From positions 1 through 31,206 of the forward strand of contig CAYWTB010000053.1 of NCBI GenBank assembly GCA_964461135.1: a stretch of DNA of 31,206 bases, given 5' to 3'. The position numbers were made by a program, and so were the translations under genes. Of this stretch, positions 1-8,654 are shown one piece after another. The DNA is from RQOF01 sp964461135. GTDB lineage: Bacteria; Calditrichota; Calditrichia; RBG-13-44-9. Each line of letters begins with the position of its first letter. Within the stretch, counting starts at the first letter, position 1. The notes under the pieces were generated by a model. That model searched no databases. It was not told where the DNA came from and saw nothing but the letters and a program-made list of their open reading frames with translations.

Positions 1-99
1 TAAAACAAATACTTGTTAGAGAAAACAGCTATTTTTATGAATTTTTCAGGTTAGAAAATCGAAAAGAATCTTGACAGGTATAGAAGAAAGTTATTAGTC

Positions 100-593
100 T
101 CCATGAAATTTCAAAGAAATACGGGTGTTAAAGTTCATTTTGCCGTTGTCTCCTATACGTGTTCAATGAATCCAATGATAATAACTGCTTTTACTGACAC
201 TTAAAACGCAAGATAGCTTGAAAACACTGAACTGATGGCTATATTGATGAATAAACTCATATTTTACCGGGATTCCTTTGAGAAAATAGACTCCCTCTTT
301 TACTGGATTAAAATGTTACGCTCTTCTCTCAGATCCTTTATCTCTTTGTGGAGCTTACAGATTTCTTGATCCGGCTCCTCTCACATTATAATACATTCGC
401 ATAATTTGCCCAGCCCAGGAAAGCATATTGGGGATCCTCTGAGAAGCCTCCTTTATCCAGCGAGGCATTATAACCGGATAGATGCTTAGGTTAGAGGCAA
501 CTTCAATGACTCAACCTTCACGTTCTTTTACCAGATTCACAGCCTCAATTTTAAATTCTCTGGTGTATCGTCTGCAAGTTCTCTTTTTTCCAT
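100..593 (-). pseudogene. decayed IS3-family transposase (orfA and start of orfB)
   Basis: Read leftwards from an ATG at 593, the conceptual translation falls in pieces over several frames. One piece begins RRYTREFKIEAVNLVKER, the helix-turn-helix start of IS3-type OrfA. A second contains EDPQYAFLG and a third KLHKEIKDLREERNIL, the end of the leucine-zipper region. It continues into KYEFIHQYSHQFSVFKLSCV with VLSVSKSSYYHW, the usual opening of OrfB. In-frame stops (for example after KEREG) and at least two frameshifts separate these blocks, so no transposase can be made. The catalytic DDE part of orfB is not recognisable; it is either degraded or left of the window. The left limit is approximate. 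The family assignment comes from remembered IS3 consensus, not a search. Confidence 0.8.
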
Positions 594-635
594 ATGGACA
601 TCATATTTCTTTTACCCTTAAAAGGTATCCCCAAC

Positions 636-665
636 TCAGTGTCCGCTAAAATGTAGCAAGATCTC
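636..665. repeat. possible terminal inverted repeat end of the IS3 remnant
   Basis: A stretch containing TGTCCGCTAAAATGTAG lies about 45-60 bp outside the orfA start at 593, where an IS3-family right terminus would be expected. Many IS3-group ends begin TGtnc(g/c). The partner repeat at the other end is not visible, so this is only a positional guess. Confidence 0.3.
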
Positions 666-930
666 ATTTAAACAATTCTTATCACCTAAAATTAATTGAA
701 AATCAAATGTATCTGAAAATAAATGTATCATTTTCGTAATATTAAACCCGGGCTTGGTACACTGTTTTACAATTTCCGGTTTTGACTCTTTCATGGTAGA
801 TCCAGCTGTTTCAGACTTCATGATTTTCTAAAAAATCAGCTTCATCAGTTTTCATACCCGCTTGGATTACCGGGTTTGAGTACCTATATTAGTGCACCGT
901 CTGAGTTCAGGTTAAATTCAGGCAAAGCTG

Positions 931-958
931 TTTACAACTGAATCTCTCGTGTTATGAA
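931..958 (+). promoter_or_regulatory. possible sigma-70 promoter for hflKC
   Basis: TTTACA at 931-936 and TATGAA at 953-958 are separated by 16 bp. The -35 matches the consensus in 5 of 6 positions and the -10 in 4 of 6. It lies about 40 bp before the hflK ribosome binding site, in a stretch with no other gene. The match is moderate and unproven. Confidence 0.4.
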
Positions 959-1000
959 ATCAACTAAAATCTTTGTCTTACTAACCCCATGGAGGATTAC

Positions 1001-1984
1001 ATGCAGGATAATTTTCCTTTTGATTTAAGCAAATTCCGCCCTCCCCACCTTGAATCCAAATTTATTCAGTGGGGGGTGATCGGAATCGTGCTGCTGGTGT
1101 TTCTCTTTACTTCCATCTTCACGGTGGGACCGGAAGAGGTGGGCGTCATACTGCGCTTGGGGAAATTTGTACGGGCGGTGGATCCCGGCCTCAATTTCAA
1201 ACTCCCCTTCTGGATAGAAACACTGCAGAAAGTGCCGGTGGAACGGCAACTGAAGGAAGAATTCGGATTCCGTACCGAGCAAGCCGGCGTCCGCACCCGC
1301 TATGCCAACCGGCAGTTTGAGGAAGAATCCCTGATGCTGACCGGCGACCTCAACGCCGCAGAAGTGGAATGGATCGTACAATTCCGGATTGTGGACCCCT
1401 ATAAGTTTCTCTTTAAAGTAAGGAACGCCGTTACCACCTTCCGTGATATGAACGAAGCCACCATGCGGGAAGTGGTGGGAGACCGCAGTGTGAACGAGGT
1501 GCTCACCATAGGTCGCGTAGAAATTTCCCATACCGTCACCGAAAAACTGCAGCAATTGTGTGACCAGTACGATACCGGTATTAAGGTGGACCAGGTGGTA
1601 CTGCAGGATGTAAATCCGCCTGATGCAGTAAAACCCGCTTTTAACGAAGTTAATGAAGCTCAACAGGAACGGGAAAAACTAATTAACCAGGCCCGCTCTG
1701 AATATAACAAGGTTATCCCCAAAGCCCGGGGTGATGCCCAGAAGGTAATCGAAGAAGCCAAGGGGTATGCCATAAAACGGGTGAATGAAGCCAAAGGTGA
1801 GGCAAACCGCTTTAACTCCATATTCCGGGAATACAGCAAAGCCCCGGAAATCACCCGCCAGCGAATCTACCTGGAGACTATGAATGACATTTTACCCCGG
1901 GTGGGCCGGAAATTGATTACCGATGAGAAAGCCAGCGGAATTCTGCCATTGTTTGATTTAAGCAAGGGAGGGTCCGAAAAATGA
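1001..1984 (+). CDS. hflK: HflK-like membrane protease modulator (SPFH/prohibitin domain)
   Basis: In the known family, HflK pairs with HflC in a large inner-membrane complex that surrounds and restrains the FtsH protease, with the SPFH domain outside the cytoplasm. Here a short N-terminal tail is followed by one membrane segment at about residues 26-44. Next come an SPFH domain (opening TVGPEEVGVILRLGKF) and a charged helical region rich in E, A, R and K ending near 300. Length is about 327 residues, shorter than E. coli HflK because the glycine-rich N-terminus is absent. An earlier in-frame ATG exists at 989, but GGAGG at 991-995 sits 5 nt before the ATG at 1001, so 1001 is preferred. The stop overlaps hflC by ATGA, which implies translational coupling. 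Confidence 0.9.
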   Translation: MQDNFPFDLSKFRPPHLESKFIQWGVIGIVLLVFLFTSIFTVGPEEVGVILRLGKFVRAVDPGLNFKLPFWIETLQKVPVERQLKEEFGFRTEQAGVRTRYANRQFEEESLMLTGDLNAAEVEWIVQFRIVDPYKFLFKVRNAVTTFRDMNEATMREVVGDRSVNEVLTIGRVEISHTVTEKLQQLCDQYDTGIKVDQVVLQDVNPPDAVKPAFNEVNEAQQEREKLINQARSEYNKVIPKARGDAQKVIEEAKGYAIKRVNEAKGEANRFNSIFREYSKAPEITRQRIYLETMNDILPRVGRKLITDEKASGILPLFDLSKGGSEK

Positions 1985-2934
1985 GCAAGATTATTTTTGT
2001 CATCTCTGGTATTGTAGCCTTCCTGCTGCTGATTGTGTTTTTTGATGCGGCCTACATCATTAATGAGAAAGAACAGGTCATTATCACACGATTCGGGAAA
2101 CCCATAGGCGATCCTATTATTGATCCCGGCATCCATTTTAAATTTCCTTTCCTTAATAAGGCGAATTTCTTTGATAAACGCTTCCTGGAATGGGACGGAT
2201 CACCTAATCAGATTCCCACCAAGGATAAGCGGTTTATCTGGGTAGATACCTATGCCAGATGGCATATCGTGGATCCCCTGCTCTTCTTTCAGCGTCTGCG
2301 GGATGAACGTGGGGCCCAGTCCCGTCTGGATGATATTCTGGATGGTGAAACCCGGAATGCAGTCGCCAATCACGACCTGGTGGAAATCATCCGCACCAGC
2401 AACCGGGAGATGGAAATCGGTGATATCCTGGAAGAGATCCAGGAATCGAATATTGATTTCCAGATCAAGGACGGCAGAGAAAAAATCACCCGCCTGATTA
2501 TTGAAACAGTCACCCCGAGGCTGGCAGAACTGGGAATTCAGCTGCTGGATCTGAGATTCAAACGGATTAATTATGTGGAAGAAGTGCAGCAGAAAATCTA
2601 TGAGCGAATGATTTCCGAGCGGAAACGTATCGCGGATAAATTCCGGTCTGAGGGTCAGGGAGAAGCCTCCAAAATTCTGGGAGACAGAGAGCGTGACCTC
2701 AATCAAATTGAGTCCGAAGCGTACCGTACGTCTCAGGAGATTATTGGAAAGGCTGATGCCGAGGCCACCAACATATATGCCCGGGCATATGACCAGAACG
2801 CATCATCAAGAGACTTTTACAAATTCCTCAAGACTATGGAATCATTCAAGAATACTCTGTCCGAAAAAGACTGGCTGATTTTATCCACTGAAGGTGATTT
2901 TTTCAAATACCTGCAGAAGCAGACCGGCCGATAA
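1981..2934 (+). CDS. hflC: HflC-like membrane protease modulator (SPFH/prohibitin domain)
   Basis: This is the second subunit of the presumed HflKC complex. A single N-terminal membrane segment (about residues 4-24) runs into the SPFH signature around AAYIINEKEQVIITRFGKP. Further on it has the HflC-like stretch KRINYVEEVQQKIYERMISE and a helical tail with ADAEATNIYARAY. Residues DFYKFLKTMESFKNTL near the end match the conserved HflC C-terminal motif. Length (317) is typical for HflC. The start codon overlaps the hflK stop (ATGA), and a hairpin terminator follows the stop codon directly, so the two genes form a complete bicistronic unit. Assignment is by family motifs and gene pairing. Confidence 0.93.
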   Translation: MSKIIFVISGIVAFLLLIVFFDAAYIINEKEQVIITRFGKPIGDPIIDPGIHFKFPFLNKANFFDKRFLEWDGSPNQIPTKDKRFIWVDTYARWHIVDPLLFFQRLRDERGAQSRLDDILDGETRNAVANHDLVEIIRTSNREMEIGDILEEIQESNIDFQIKDGREKITRLIIETVTPRLAELGIQLLDLRFKRINYVEEVQQKIYERMISERKRIADKFRSEGQGEASKILGDRERDLNQIESEAYRTSQEIIGKADAEATNIYARAYDQNASSRDFYKFLKTMESFKNTLSEKDWLILSTEGDFFKYLQKQTGR

Positions 2935-2940
2935 TACAAA

Positions 2941-2976
2941 AAAACCCGGCGACGTTCATGGTTGCCGGGTTTTAGT
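2941..2976 (+). terminator. rho-independent terminator after hflC
   Basis: The inverted repeat AAACCCGGC / GCCGGGTTT encloses a 12-nt loop and continues into TTTTAGTTT. It starts about 8 nt after the hflC stop. The GC-rich stem with a T tract on the plus strand fits an intrinsic terminator. Confidence 0.85.
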
Positions 2977-3000
2977 TTAGAAGCCTCCCAAATAAAAGCT

Positions 3001-3410
3001 TTATATTGTCTCGCTTTCTGTCACACGGGTATATACATCGAATTGGGGCGTATTTTCAAAATGTTTCTTTACTGCACACTGATCAGCAGCCCGTACCAGC
3101 GCCGCGTGATATTTCTCCGGGAAATCCGAAGACACCTGAATTTCCAGATCTACCTTCCCCAGCATTCCGGAAAAAGGATTGCTGTGCATACGTTGAATAA
3201 ACCTTATCCCTTCTGTAGGTAAACCTCTCTGCTGGCAGAAACCCAACACATAAATGCCGGCGCATGTGCCTATTGACGCCAAAAAAGTGGCAAAAGGTGT
3301 GGGAGCTGAGCCCGGTTCACACTACGTCCCGGCTGATCAGTTGATACATCGTAAGGTCCAAAATGGGCATCAACTTTTAAACCTCCGGGGAAATCAATTA
3401 CCATTTCCAT
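3001..3410 (-). pseudogene. OsmC/Ohr-family protein, broken by a frameshift
   Basis: OsmC-family proteins are small thiol-dependent peroxide or hydroperoxide reductases. The N-terminal part, from an ATG at 3410 with AAGGAG upstream, reads MEMVIDFPGGLKVDA and DVSTDQP. The C-terminal part, in another frame and ending at 3001, reads APTPFATFLASIGTCAGIYV, then GFCQQRGLP and the rest of the domain. Both expected cysteines (GTC and FCQ) are present. The join lies around 3325-3345, where the first frame runs off and the second is preceded by TAG. One inserted or deleted base would restore a protein of about 136 residues. It may be a recent real mutation or a sequencing or assembly error. Confidence 0.85.
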
Positions 3411-3559
3411 TATTTCAGTTCTCCTTTTTAAATAACTATCAGGACGAAAAAATATCAATATAGATGAAAGGCAATAACAAAAGTTACAATATTCCATCAA
3501 AACCAGTGATAGTAAAAAGGAAACAAACAATAGAAGTCTCATTACCTATTAGAACAATA

Positions 3560-5377
3560 TTAACCCTTAAACTGGGTATTATAAAGATGAGAGTAAAGTC
3601 CGCCTTTGGCCAGTAGTGTCTCATGATTTCCCTTTTCAGCAATTCTTCCCGCATCTATCACCAGGATTTTATCGGCATTTAGAATAGTTGACAGCCGGTG
3701 GGCAATTACAATAGAGGTCCTTCCTTTCATCAGCTTATTCAAAGCTTCCTGCACCAGAATCTCGCTTTCAGTATCCAGGGCTGAGGTGGCTTCATCAAGC
3801 AAAAGTATGCGGGGATTGCTCAGAACCGCCCTGGCAATAGCAATTCTCTGGCGCTGTCCACCGGAAAGTTGAACACCCCGCTCACCTACTTCCGTCTCAT
3901 ACTTTTCCGACATTTTTTCAATAAAATCGTGCGCATTTGCAATGCGTGCAGCTTCCGTCACTTCTTCATCACCGGCTTCCAGTCTGCCATAACGGATATT
4001 GTCTTTGATGCTGGCTGAGAACAGAATCGTTTCCTGTGGTACCATGGCTATGAATTTTCGCAGATCATAGAGGGAGATAGTTTTAATATCAAAATCATCG
4101 ATTAAGATGACCCCTTGCTGGATGTTATAAAAACGGGGTATCAAGTTGACAATTGTAGATTTACCACCCCCACTGGGACCTACCAGAGCAACAGTTTGCC
4201 CCACTTCCGCCCGGAAGGATACTTGGTGTAACACATTAGAATTTCCACTATAAGAAAAGGATACATCCCTGAATTCAATATCCCCGCGAATAGTTCTGAT
4301 TATGTTATCCGGTAAATTGGTAATATCCAGTTCGGGTTTTTCATCCAGGAGTTCATAAATCCTCCCTGCTGAGGCCATGGCCTTCTGGAAGATGACATTT
4401 GAATCGCCCAGGGCTTTTAAAGGTTTATAAGCCATAACTACCAATCCGATGAAAGTTATAAAGGTCCCTATGGTCATTTTACCCAGACTAATCTGCCAGG
4501 AACAGAATAATACCATAAGAGCCATACCACTGGTGCTGAAAATTTCATTAAAAGGTTTAAGTAATGCTACCAGCCGTACAATCTTAATGGAGAAATCGTA
4601 ATTCCGACGGGAATGATTTTCAAAATTCTTCCTCTCAAATTCTTCCCGGTTAAAGGCTTTAACAATTTTAATAGAATTGATTTTCTCAGTCAAAAAAGAA
4701 GTGATATCTGCGACGTTAACCGAGATATCGTGACTGACATGACGTATACGATCACCGAAAAATTTGATAACAATTCCAGCAAAAGGAAAGACCATCAAAG
4801 AAAGCAGTGAAAGCTTCCAGGATGCAAAAAACATAGCGGTCAAATAAACCAACGTATAGATCAGGTTCTGTGAGAATTGTACCATGGAGGTCATGGAGTT
4901 ATCGAGCTGGATCACATCATTACTTATGCGGGCTACTATGTTTCCGGTTTTTTCCCGGTCAAAAAAACGCATAGGAAGCACTACAATGCGGTCGAAAATT
5001 TCCTGGCGGATTCGCATGAGAAATTTGTGGGAAGTGGAATTCATCAGGTATTCCCGGATATATACAAAAACTACTTTGAATATAACCAGTAAAATAATCG
5101 CCAGGGCAAAATAGAAGATAAAACGGGTAATATCCTTCTGGTTTTCGAGGTGAAGGGTAAAAAAATGAATCCCGCCCCGTTCAAAATCCTGGTGAAGAAA
5201 AAATTCTTTACCAGCCCGAACCTGATTTTGAATTTTGGTTAATGCATCAAAAAATATACCGATAGACAGGGCAAGAATTGTATCACTCATTCCCATCAGT
5301 GCTGTTGCTACCAATCCCCAGAAAATTCTCAGTTTATAGGGGGAAAAATATCGGATAAATCGGCTTGTGTTATTCAA
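3560..5377 (-). CDS. ABC exporter, fused permease-ATPase (MsbA/multidrug type)
   Basis: This is a half-transporter that should act as an inner-membrane homodimer exporting lipid or a hydrophobic compound. Membrane helices fall at about residues 18-45, 85-110, 165-185, 190-208, 270-295 and 300-320. They are followed by a complete nucleotide-binding domain: Walker A GPSGGGKST (400-408), Q-loop Q448, signature LSGGQ (504-508), Walker B ILLLDE (524-529) and switch histidine H560. The 605-residue length is standard. A hydrophilic insert between helices 1 and 2 (about 50-80) is longer than in E. coli MsbA. The start is TTG with no clear Shine-Dalgarno. The gene stands alone, so substrate cannot be read from neighbours; a lipid A-core flippase is one possibility. 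Confidence 0.9.
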   Translation of the reverse strand: MNNTSRFIRYFSPYKLRIFWGLVATALMGMSDTILALSIGIFFDALTKIQNQVRAGKEFFLHQDFERGGIHFFTLHLENQKDITRFIFYFALAIILLVIFKVVFVYIREYLMNSTSHKFLMRIRQEIFDRIVVLPMRFFDREKTGNIVARISNDVIQLDNSMTSMVQFSQNLIYTLVYLTAMFFASWKLSLLSLMVFPFAGIVIKFFGDRIRHVSHDISVNVADITSFLTEKINSIKIVKAFNREEFERKNFENHSRRNYDFSIKIVRLVALLKPFNEIFSTSGMALMVLFCSWQISLGKMTIGTFITFIGLVVMAYKPLKALGDSNVIFQKAMASAGRIYELLDEKPELDITNLPDNIIRTIRGDIEFRDVSFSYSGNSNVLHQVSFRAEVGQTVALVGPSGGGKSTIVNLIPRFYNIQQGVILIDDFDIKTISLYDLRKFIAMVPQETILFSASIKDNIRYGRLEAGDEEVTEAARIANAHDFIEKMSEKYETEVGERGVQLSGGQRQRIAIARAVLSNPRILLLDEATSALDTESEILVQEALNKLMKGRTSIVIAHRLSTILNADKILVIDAGRIAEKGNHETLLAKGGLYSHLYNTQFKG

Positions 5378-5421
5378 AATATATATACCGGTTTATAATA
5401 TACTGCCATATAAATTAACAA

Positions 5422-5450
5422 ATTATAATATGGTATTTAAAATGATCCAA
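5422..5450 (-). promoter_or_regulatory. possible promoter for the ABC exporter
   Basis: On the minus strand TTGGAT (5445-5450) and a perfect TATAAT (5422-5427) are 17 bp apart, about 45 bp upstream of the TTG start at 5377. The -35 is weak. The rest of the 273-bp divergent intergenic region 5378-5650 is AT-rich and shows no gene. Confidence 0.45.
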
Positions 5451-5650
5451 CAACAATGTTAAAAGACTTAACAATTATGCTTTTATCATGGTCTTGATTA
5501 AATTTGCCGAGACCCTTAACGCAAATTGTTAATTATAAAAATTCCGCTTCCCAAACCTGAATGACATTCAGACTTATGACGAGATCAACCATAATATTCT
5601 TTTTTTATGAAAAGAATGTGGGTAAATTCTGCCGGCTATAATCCGGAATA

Positions 5651-6085
5651 ATGATGGGAAAAAGAAAAGAATCAAATTCACAATATTTGAAAAATAATTT
5701 ACTGGATGTCCGGATACTGAAATTCTCGGCAGTAGGTATCAGCGGTGTTCTGGTCAATACAGGATTTTTGTACATATTTACAAGATATTTTCACATGGTA
5801 TACTTTGTTTCCAGTATTTTTTCTATTGAATTGTCAATTATAAGCAACTTTATATTCAATGATATATGGACATGGCAGGATCGCATAAAAAAAAGTCTCT
5901 GGAAGCGAATTGTACAATATCATATTTCGGTTGGTATCACAGCTGTTTTAGTAAACTGGGTCATCCTGATCCTGTTGACTGAGCTTTTTGATCTTTATTA
6001 CCTGATTTCAAACCTTGTTGGTATCGCCTTCGGTACTTTGGCTAACTATCTAATTAATGATCTCTGGACTTTTAAAAACAGATAA
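5651..6085 (+). CDS. GtrA-family membrane protein
   Basis: GtrA-type proteins are small four-helix membrane proteins, often thought to flip or present polyprenyl-linked sugars for a partner glycosyltransferase. This one has 144 residues and four hydrophobic segments at about 26-46, 51-70, 91-113 and 117-137. It carries the repeated family pattern: NFIFNDIWTWQ after helix 2 and NYLINDLWTFKNR at the end, both matching the N-x-x-x-x-x-x-W-x-F/W signature. ATG codons at 5651 and 5654 are equally possible and neither has a good ribosome binding site. The next gene, a membrane glycosyltransferase, starts 4 nt after the stop, which supports a shared role in glycolipid or cell-surface glycan assembly. 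Confidence 0.85.
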   Translation: MMGKRKESNSQYLKNNLLDVRILKFSAVGISGVLVNTGFLYIFTRYFHMVYFVSSIFSIELSIISNFIFNDIWTWQDRIKKSLWKRIVQYHISVGITAVLVNWVILILLTELFDLYYLISNLVGIAFGTLANYLINDLWTFKNR

Positions 6086-6089
6086 ATCC

Positions 6090-7289
6090 ATGCTTGGTAT
6101 CCTAAAAAAATATTACCACGGTACTTCACTATTCAGCCTTCTGATTCTTTATATTATCATGCTTGCGTTTCTGGTAATGGAAATTAACAATCACAGGCTT
6201 TGGATGAACGATTTCAAAGTGTATTATACCGCAAGCGGTCGGTTTATCAAAGGGGAAACGTTGTACCAACCATTGATTGACGGTCATTTTCATTACAAAT
6301 ATTCACCTCCCGCAGCATTTTTTTTTACTCCTTTTCTTCTTTTTCCCTTTTCAGTTGCCAGCGTTCTCTACTGGCTTATTAATTCCGCATTAGTCTGCCT
6401 CGGATTTTACCTGATTCTTAAACTACTTCAATCTCGTCATACCGATATCCCAATATCCAGATTAAATTTTGTGATTCTTCTGACGGCGCTCATCATGTCT
6501 GTCCATTTAGAACGGGAACTTCATCTGGGGCAGGTAAACCATCTGTTGTTGGTAACCTACATCGCCATAATGTTCCTCTTTGTGCAAAATCGTATGGTTG
6601 CTCCAGCAATTTTATGGGCAGGGAGTCTATTTATAAAACCATTCGGACTGATCTTCCTGCCATACTTTATTGTTAAGAGAAAATACGGGATGCTGATTTA
6701 CGGATTGCTATTTCTGATTGTTTTTCTAATGATTCCATTTCTTTTTTATTCTCCGGTAGCGATGTGGAAAGAATATCATTACTGGTTGAGTGAAATGGGG
6801 CTTGAACTGGCCCAAAAAGAGGGATTTCTGGCAGCTGGCAATCATACCATATTTTCTATCCTGGTCCGTTATACCCCACTTCGATATCTTCATTTTAATG
6901 ACCAGTTGAAGCTAATATATCAATTATTTATACTGGTGTTAATTTCAGGTATTTTTTTGTATCTGCTTAAGAAGGGGCGCCGGATGAATAAACCGCAGAT
7001 TCTGGAATTCAGTTTTCTGATATCTCTTATTCCAATGCTTTCTTTTACCAGCTATAATGCGTTTGGTTTTTTCGAATTAACTGTATTTTTGGTTGTTTTT
7101 CATTTTTCAGATTTCTCAAAAAGAATAAAAATAGCTGCAATTATTGGTGTGATCTTTGTGGGGGGAAATATTCATGATATCATGGGACACAAACTCTGGA
7201 CGCTATTTAATGACTGGTCTCTGGTGGGAATAGGAGCCCTGCTGTTAATGGTTGGCCTGGTATTCCTCAGGAAAGAACAAATTATTTAG
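6090..7289 (+). CDS. GT87/DUF2029-type membrane glycosyltransferase
   Basis: This is an integral membrane protein of about 399 residues with roughly ten hydrophobic segments. It fits the GT-C fold family GT87, whose characterised members use polyprenyl-phosphate mannose. Family landmarks are NDFKVYYTASGRFIKGETLY after the first helix (an acidic D in the first loop), HYKYSPPAAFFFTP, HLGQVNHLLL, and FIKPFGLIFLPYF with the conserved KP. A start at 6057 would overlap the preceding gtrA-like gene by 29 nt. The ATG at 6090, 4 nt after that stop, is preferred and leaves the first helix intact. Coupling with a GtrA protein suggests the pair adds a sugar to a lipid carrier or surface polymer. The acceptor is unknown. 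Confidence 0.82.
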   Translation: MLGILKKYYHGTSLFSLLILYIIMLAFLVMEINNHRLWMNDFKVYYTASGRFIKGETLYQPLIDGHFHYKYSPPAAFFFTPFLLFPFSVASVLYWLINSALVCLGFYLILKLLQSRHTDIPISRLNFVILLTALIMSVHLERELHLGQVNHLLLVTYIAIMFLFVQNRMVAPAILWAGSLFIKPFGLIFLPYFIVKRKYGMLIYGLLFLIVFLMIPFLFYSPVAMWKEYHYWLSEMGLELAQKEGFLAAGNHTIFSILVRYTPLRYLHFNDQLKLIYQLFILVLISGIFLYLLKKGRRMNKPQILEFSFLISLIPMLSFTSYNAFGFFELTVFLVVFHFSDFSKRIKIAAIIGVIFVGGNIHDIMGHKLWTLFNDWSLVGIGALLLMVGLVFLRKEQII

Positions 7290-7400
7290 CTGAATAAATT
7301 GAATTTTAAAACCAGTTGATTATTCAAAATAAAAATATCCAATAAATACAAAAATCAAACATTTACAATTTCAAATAACGTAACCTGCCCGCCAGAAGAT

Positions 7401-8636
7401 TTAGTTGCGTCTTCTGTTATATTCTATTTGTCTCGATATTTTTTCAGTTTGCCTCCACACCCTCATAAGATTTTCGCCAAAGATTTTCTTAATCTCCCCT
7501 TGCCGGTACTCTCTTCTGAGTAATTCGGCAATAATATTAGGGTATTTGGACACATCCTCGAGACCCGGGGGAACTGTGGTAACTCCCTCAAAATCTGAGC
7601 CGATACCCACGTAATCTACTCCGACAAGTTTTACCACTTGGTCAATATGATCAACTACCTTTCGCACATCTCCTCTGTCAGCCGGATACTTTATTTTCAG
7701 GTCCTGCCAGAATTTCCGGGCCGGCGAGTCGTTTTCGCTTAAATGATGTTCGGCCAGAAACTGATCCATTTCCTTTTGTGCCGCCATAGACATCCGGCTA
7801 AATTCCGCCGTGAGGAAGAAAGAACCCACAGGTACCTGAACCACGCCCCCTTTTGCCGCAATCATTTGAATCATGGAATCCGTTAGGTTTCTTTCAAATC
7901 CCGGTGTGAAATAACGACACCCCGAATGGGAAGCAATCACCGGAGCCCCCGACAATTCCACGATCTGATAAAAGCTTTCATCCGAGGCATGAGATACATC
8001 TACCATTATGCCAAGCTTGTTCATTTCCTTGATGACTTCTGTTCCAAAAGGACTCACACCATGCCATTTCTTTTCTTCGTCAAAGGATGAATCACAAATA
8101 CGGTTATTTTTAGAATGTACCAGTGTGATATACCGAATACCACGCTCGTAAAAATGATGAAGGTTAGTAATATCCCCCTGAATCGCTGTACCATTTTCAA
8201 TCCCCAGGGCAATATAAACTTTGTCCGTATCCAAGCTCAGGGAATTTTCAACAGGAGAAGAAAATATTTCAAATTTATCAGGCCATCTTTTTGTAAGGCT
8301 GTAAAGCAGATCTATCCGCTCGTCAGTAAATTCCCGTGCATTACTGCTATCTTCAAAGATAGGAGGAACGTATATCGCCATGAACATCATATTCAATCCA
8401 CCCTGACGGGCTTTTTCATAGTCAAACTGTCCATCAGGTGCATCTATAAACCTGTTGATATTATCTATGGATGCTCCCGCAGGTATATCAATATGGGTAT
8501 CAACTATCATTATCCGATGCGCCATATCAACGGCTTTTTGCTGTAAATTATCATTTGATGATTTCTGGGTGTTCCCGCAGGTTATATACAGGAAAACTAA
8601 AGAAGATAAAATCGAAAAATATACTTTCTTTCTCAC
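7401..8636 (-). CDS. M19-family membrane dipeptidase, probable lipoprotein
   Basis: This is a zinc dipeptidase of the renal-dipeptidase family (peptidase M19), which splits dipeptides and accepts D-residues at the second position. Seen in the sequence are the metal-binding HxD at H48/D50 (IVDTHIDIP), LGIENG, the signature DVSHASDESF, VIASHSGCRYFTPG, and GIGSDFEG near the end. The N-terminus is a signal segment ending in YITC with Cys20, followed by polar residues, so a lipoprotein is likely although the lipobox is imperfect. Length (411) is usual. The start is GTG with AGGA 7 nt upstream. It lies 18 nt after the alpha/beta hydrolase gene and is probably the last gene of that operon, acting in periplasmic peptide turnover. 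Confidence 0.9.
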   Translation of the reverse strand: MRKKVYFSILSSLVFLYITCGNTQKSSNDNLQQKAVDMAHRIMIVDTHIDIPAGASIDNINRFIDAPDGQFDYEKARQGGLNMMFMAIYVPPIFEDSSNAREFTDERIDLLYSLTKRWPDKFEIFSSPVENSLSLDTDKVYIALGIENGTAIQGDITNLHHFYERGIRYITLVHSKNNRICDSSFDEEKKWHGVSPFGTEVIKEMNKLGIMVDVSHASDESFYQIVELSGAPVIASHSGCRYFTPGFERNLTDSMIQMIAAKGGVVQVPVGSFFLTAEFSRMSMAAQKEMDQFLAEHHLSENDSPARKFWQDLKIKYPADRGDVRKVVDHIDQVVKLVGVDYVGIGSDFEGVTTVPPGLEDVSKYPNIIAELLRREYRQGEIKKIFGENLMRVWRQTEKISRQIEYNRRRN

Positions 8637-8654
8637 TTTGTTGTCCTACAAGAA

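Noticed and set aside
636..821. 61-residue minus-strand ORF between the IS remnant and hflK
   Set aside because: No recognisable motif, no ribosome binding site, and its C-terminal residues come from the putative IS end; probably chance.
1025..1663. 212-residue minus-strand ORF opposite hflK
   Set aside because: It is a frame shadow of the clearly conserved hflK gene with no features of its own.
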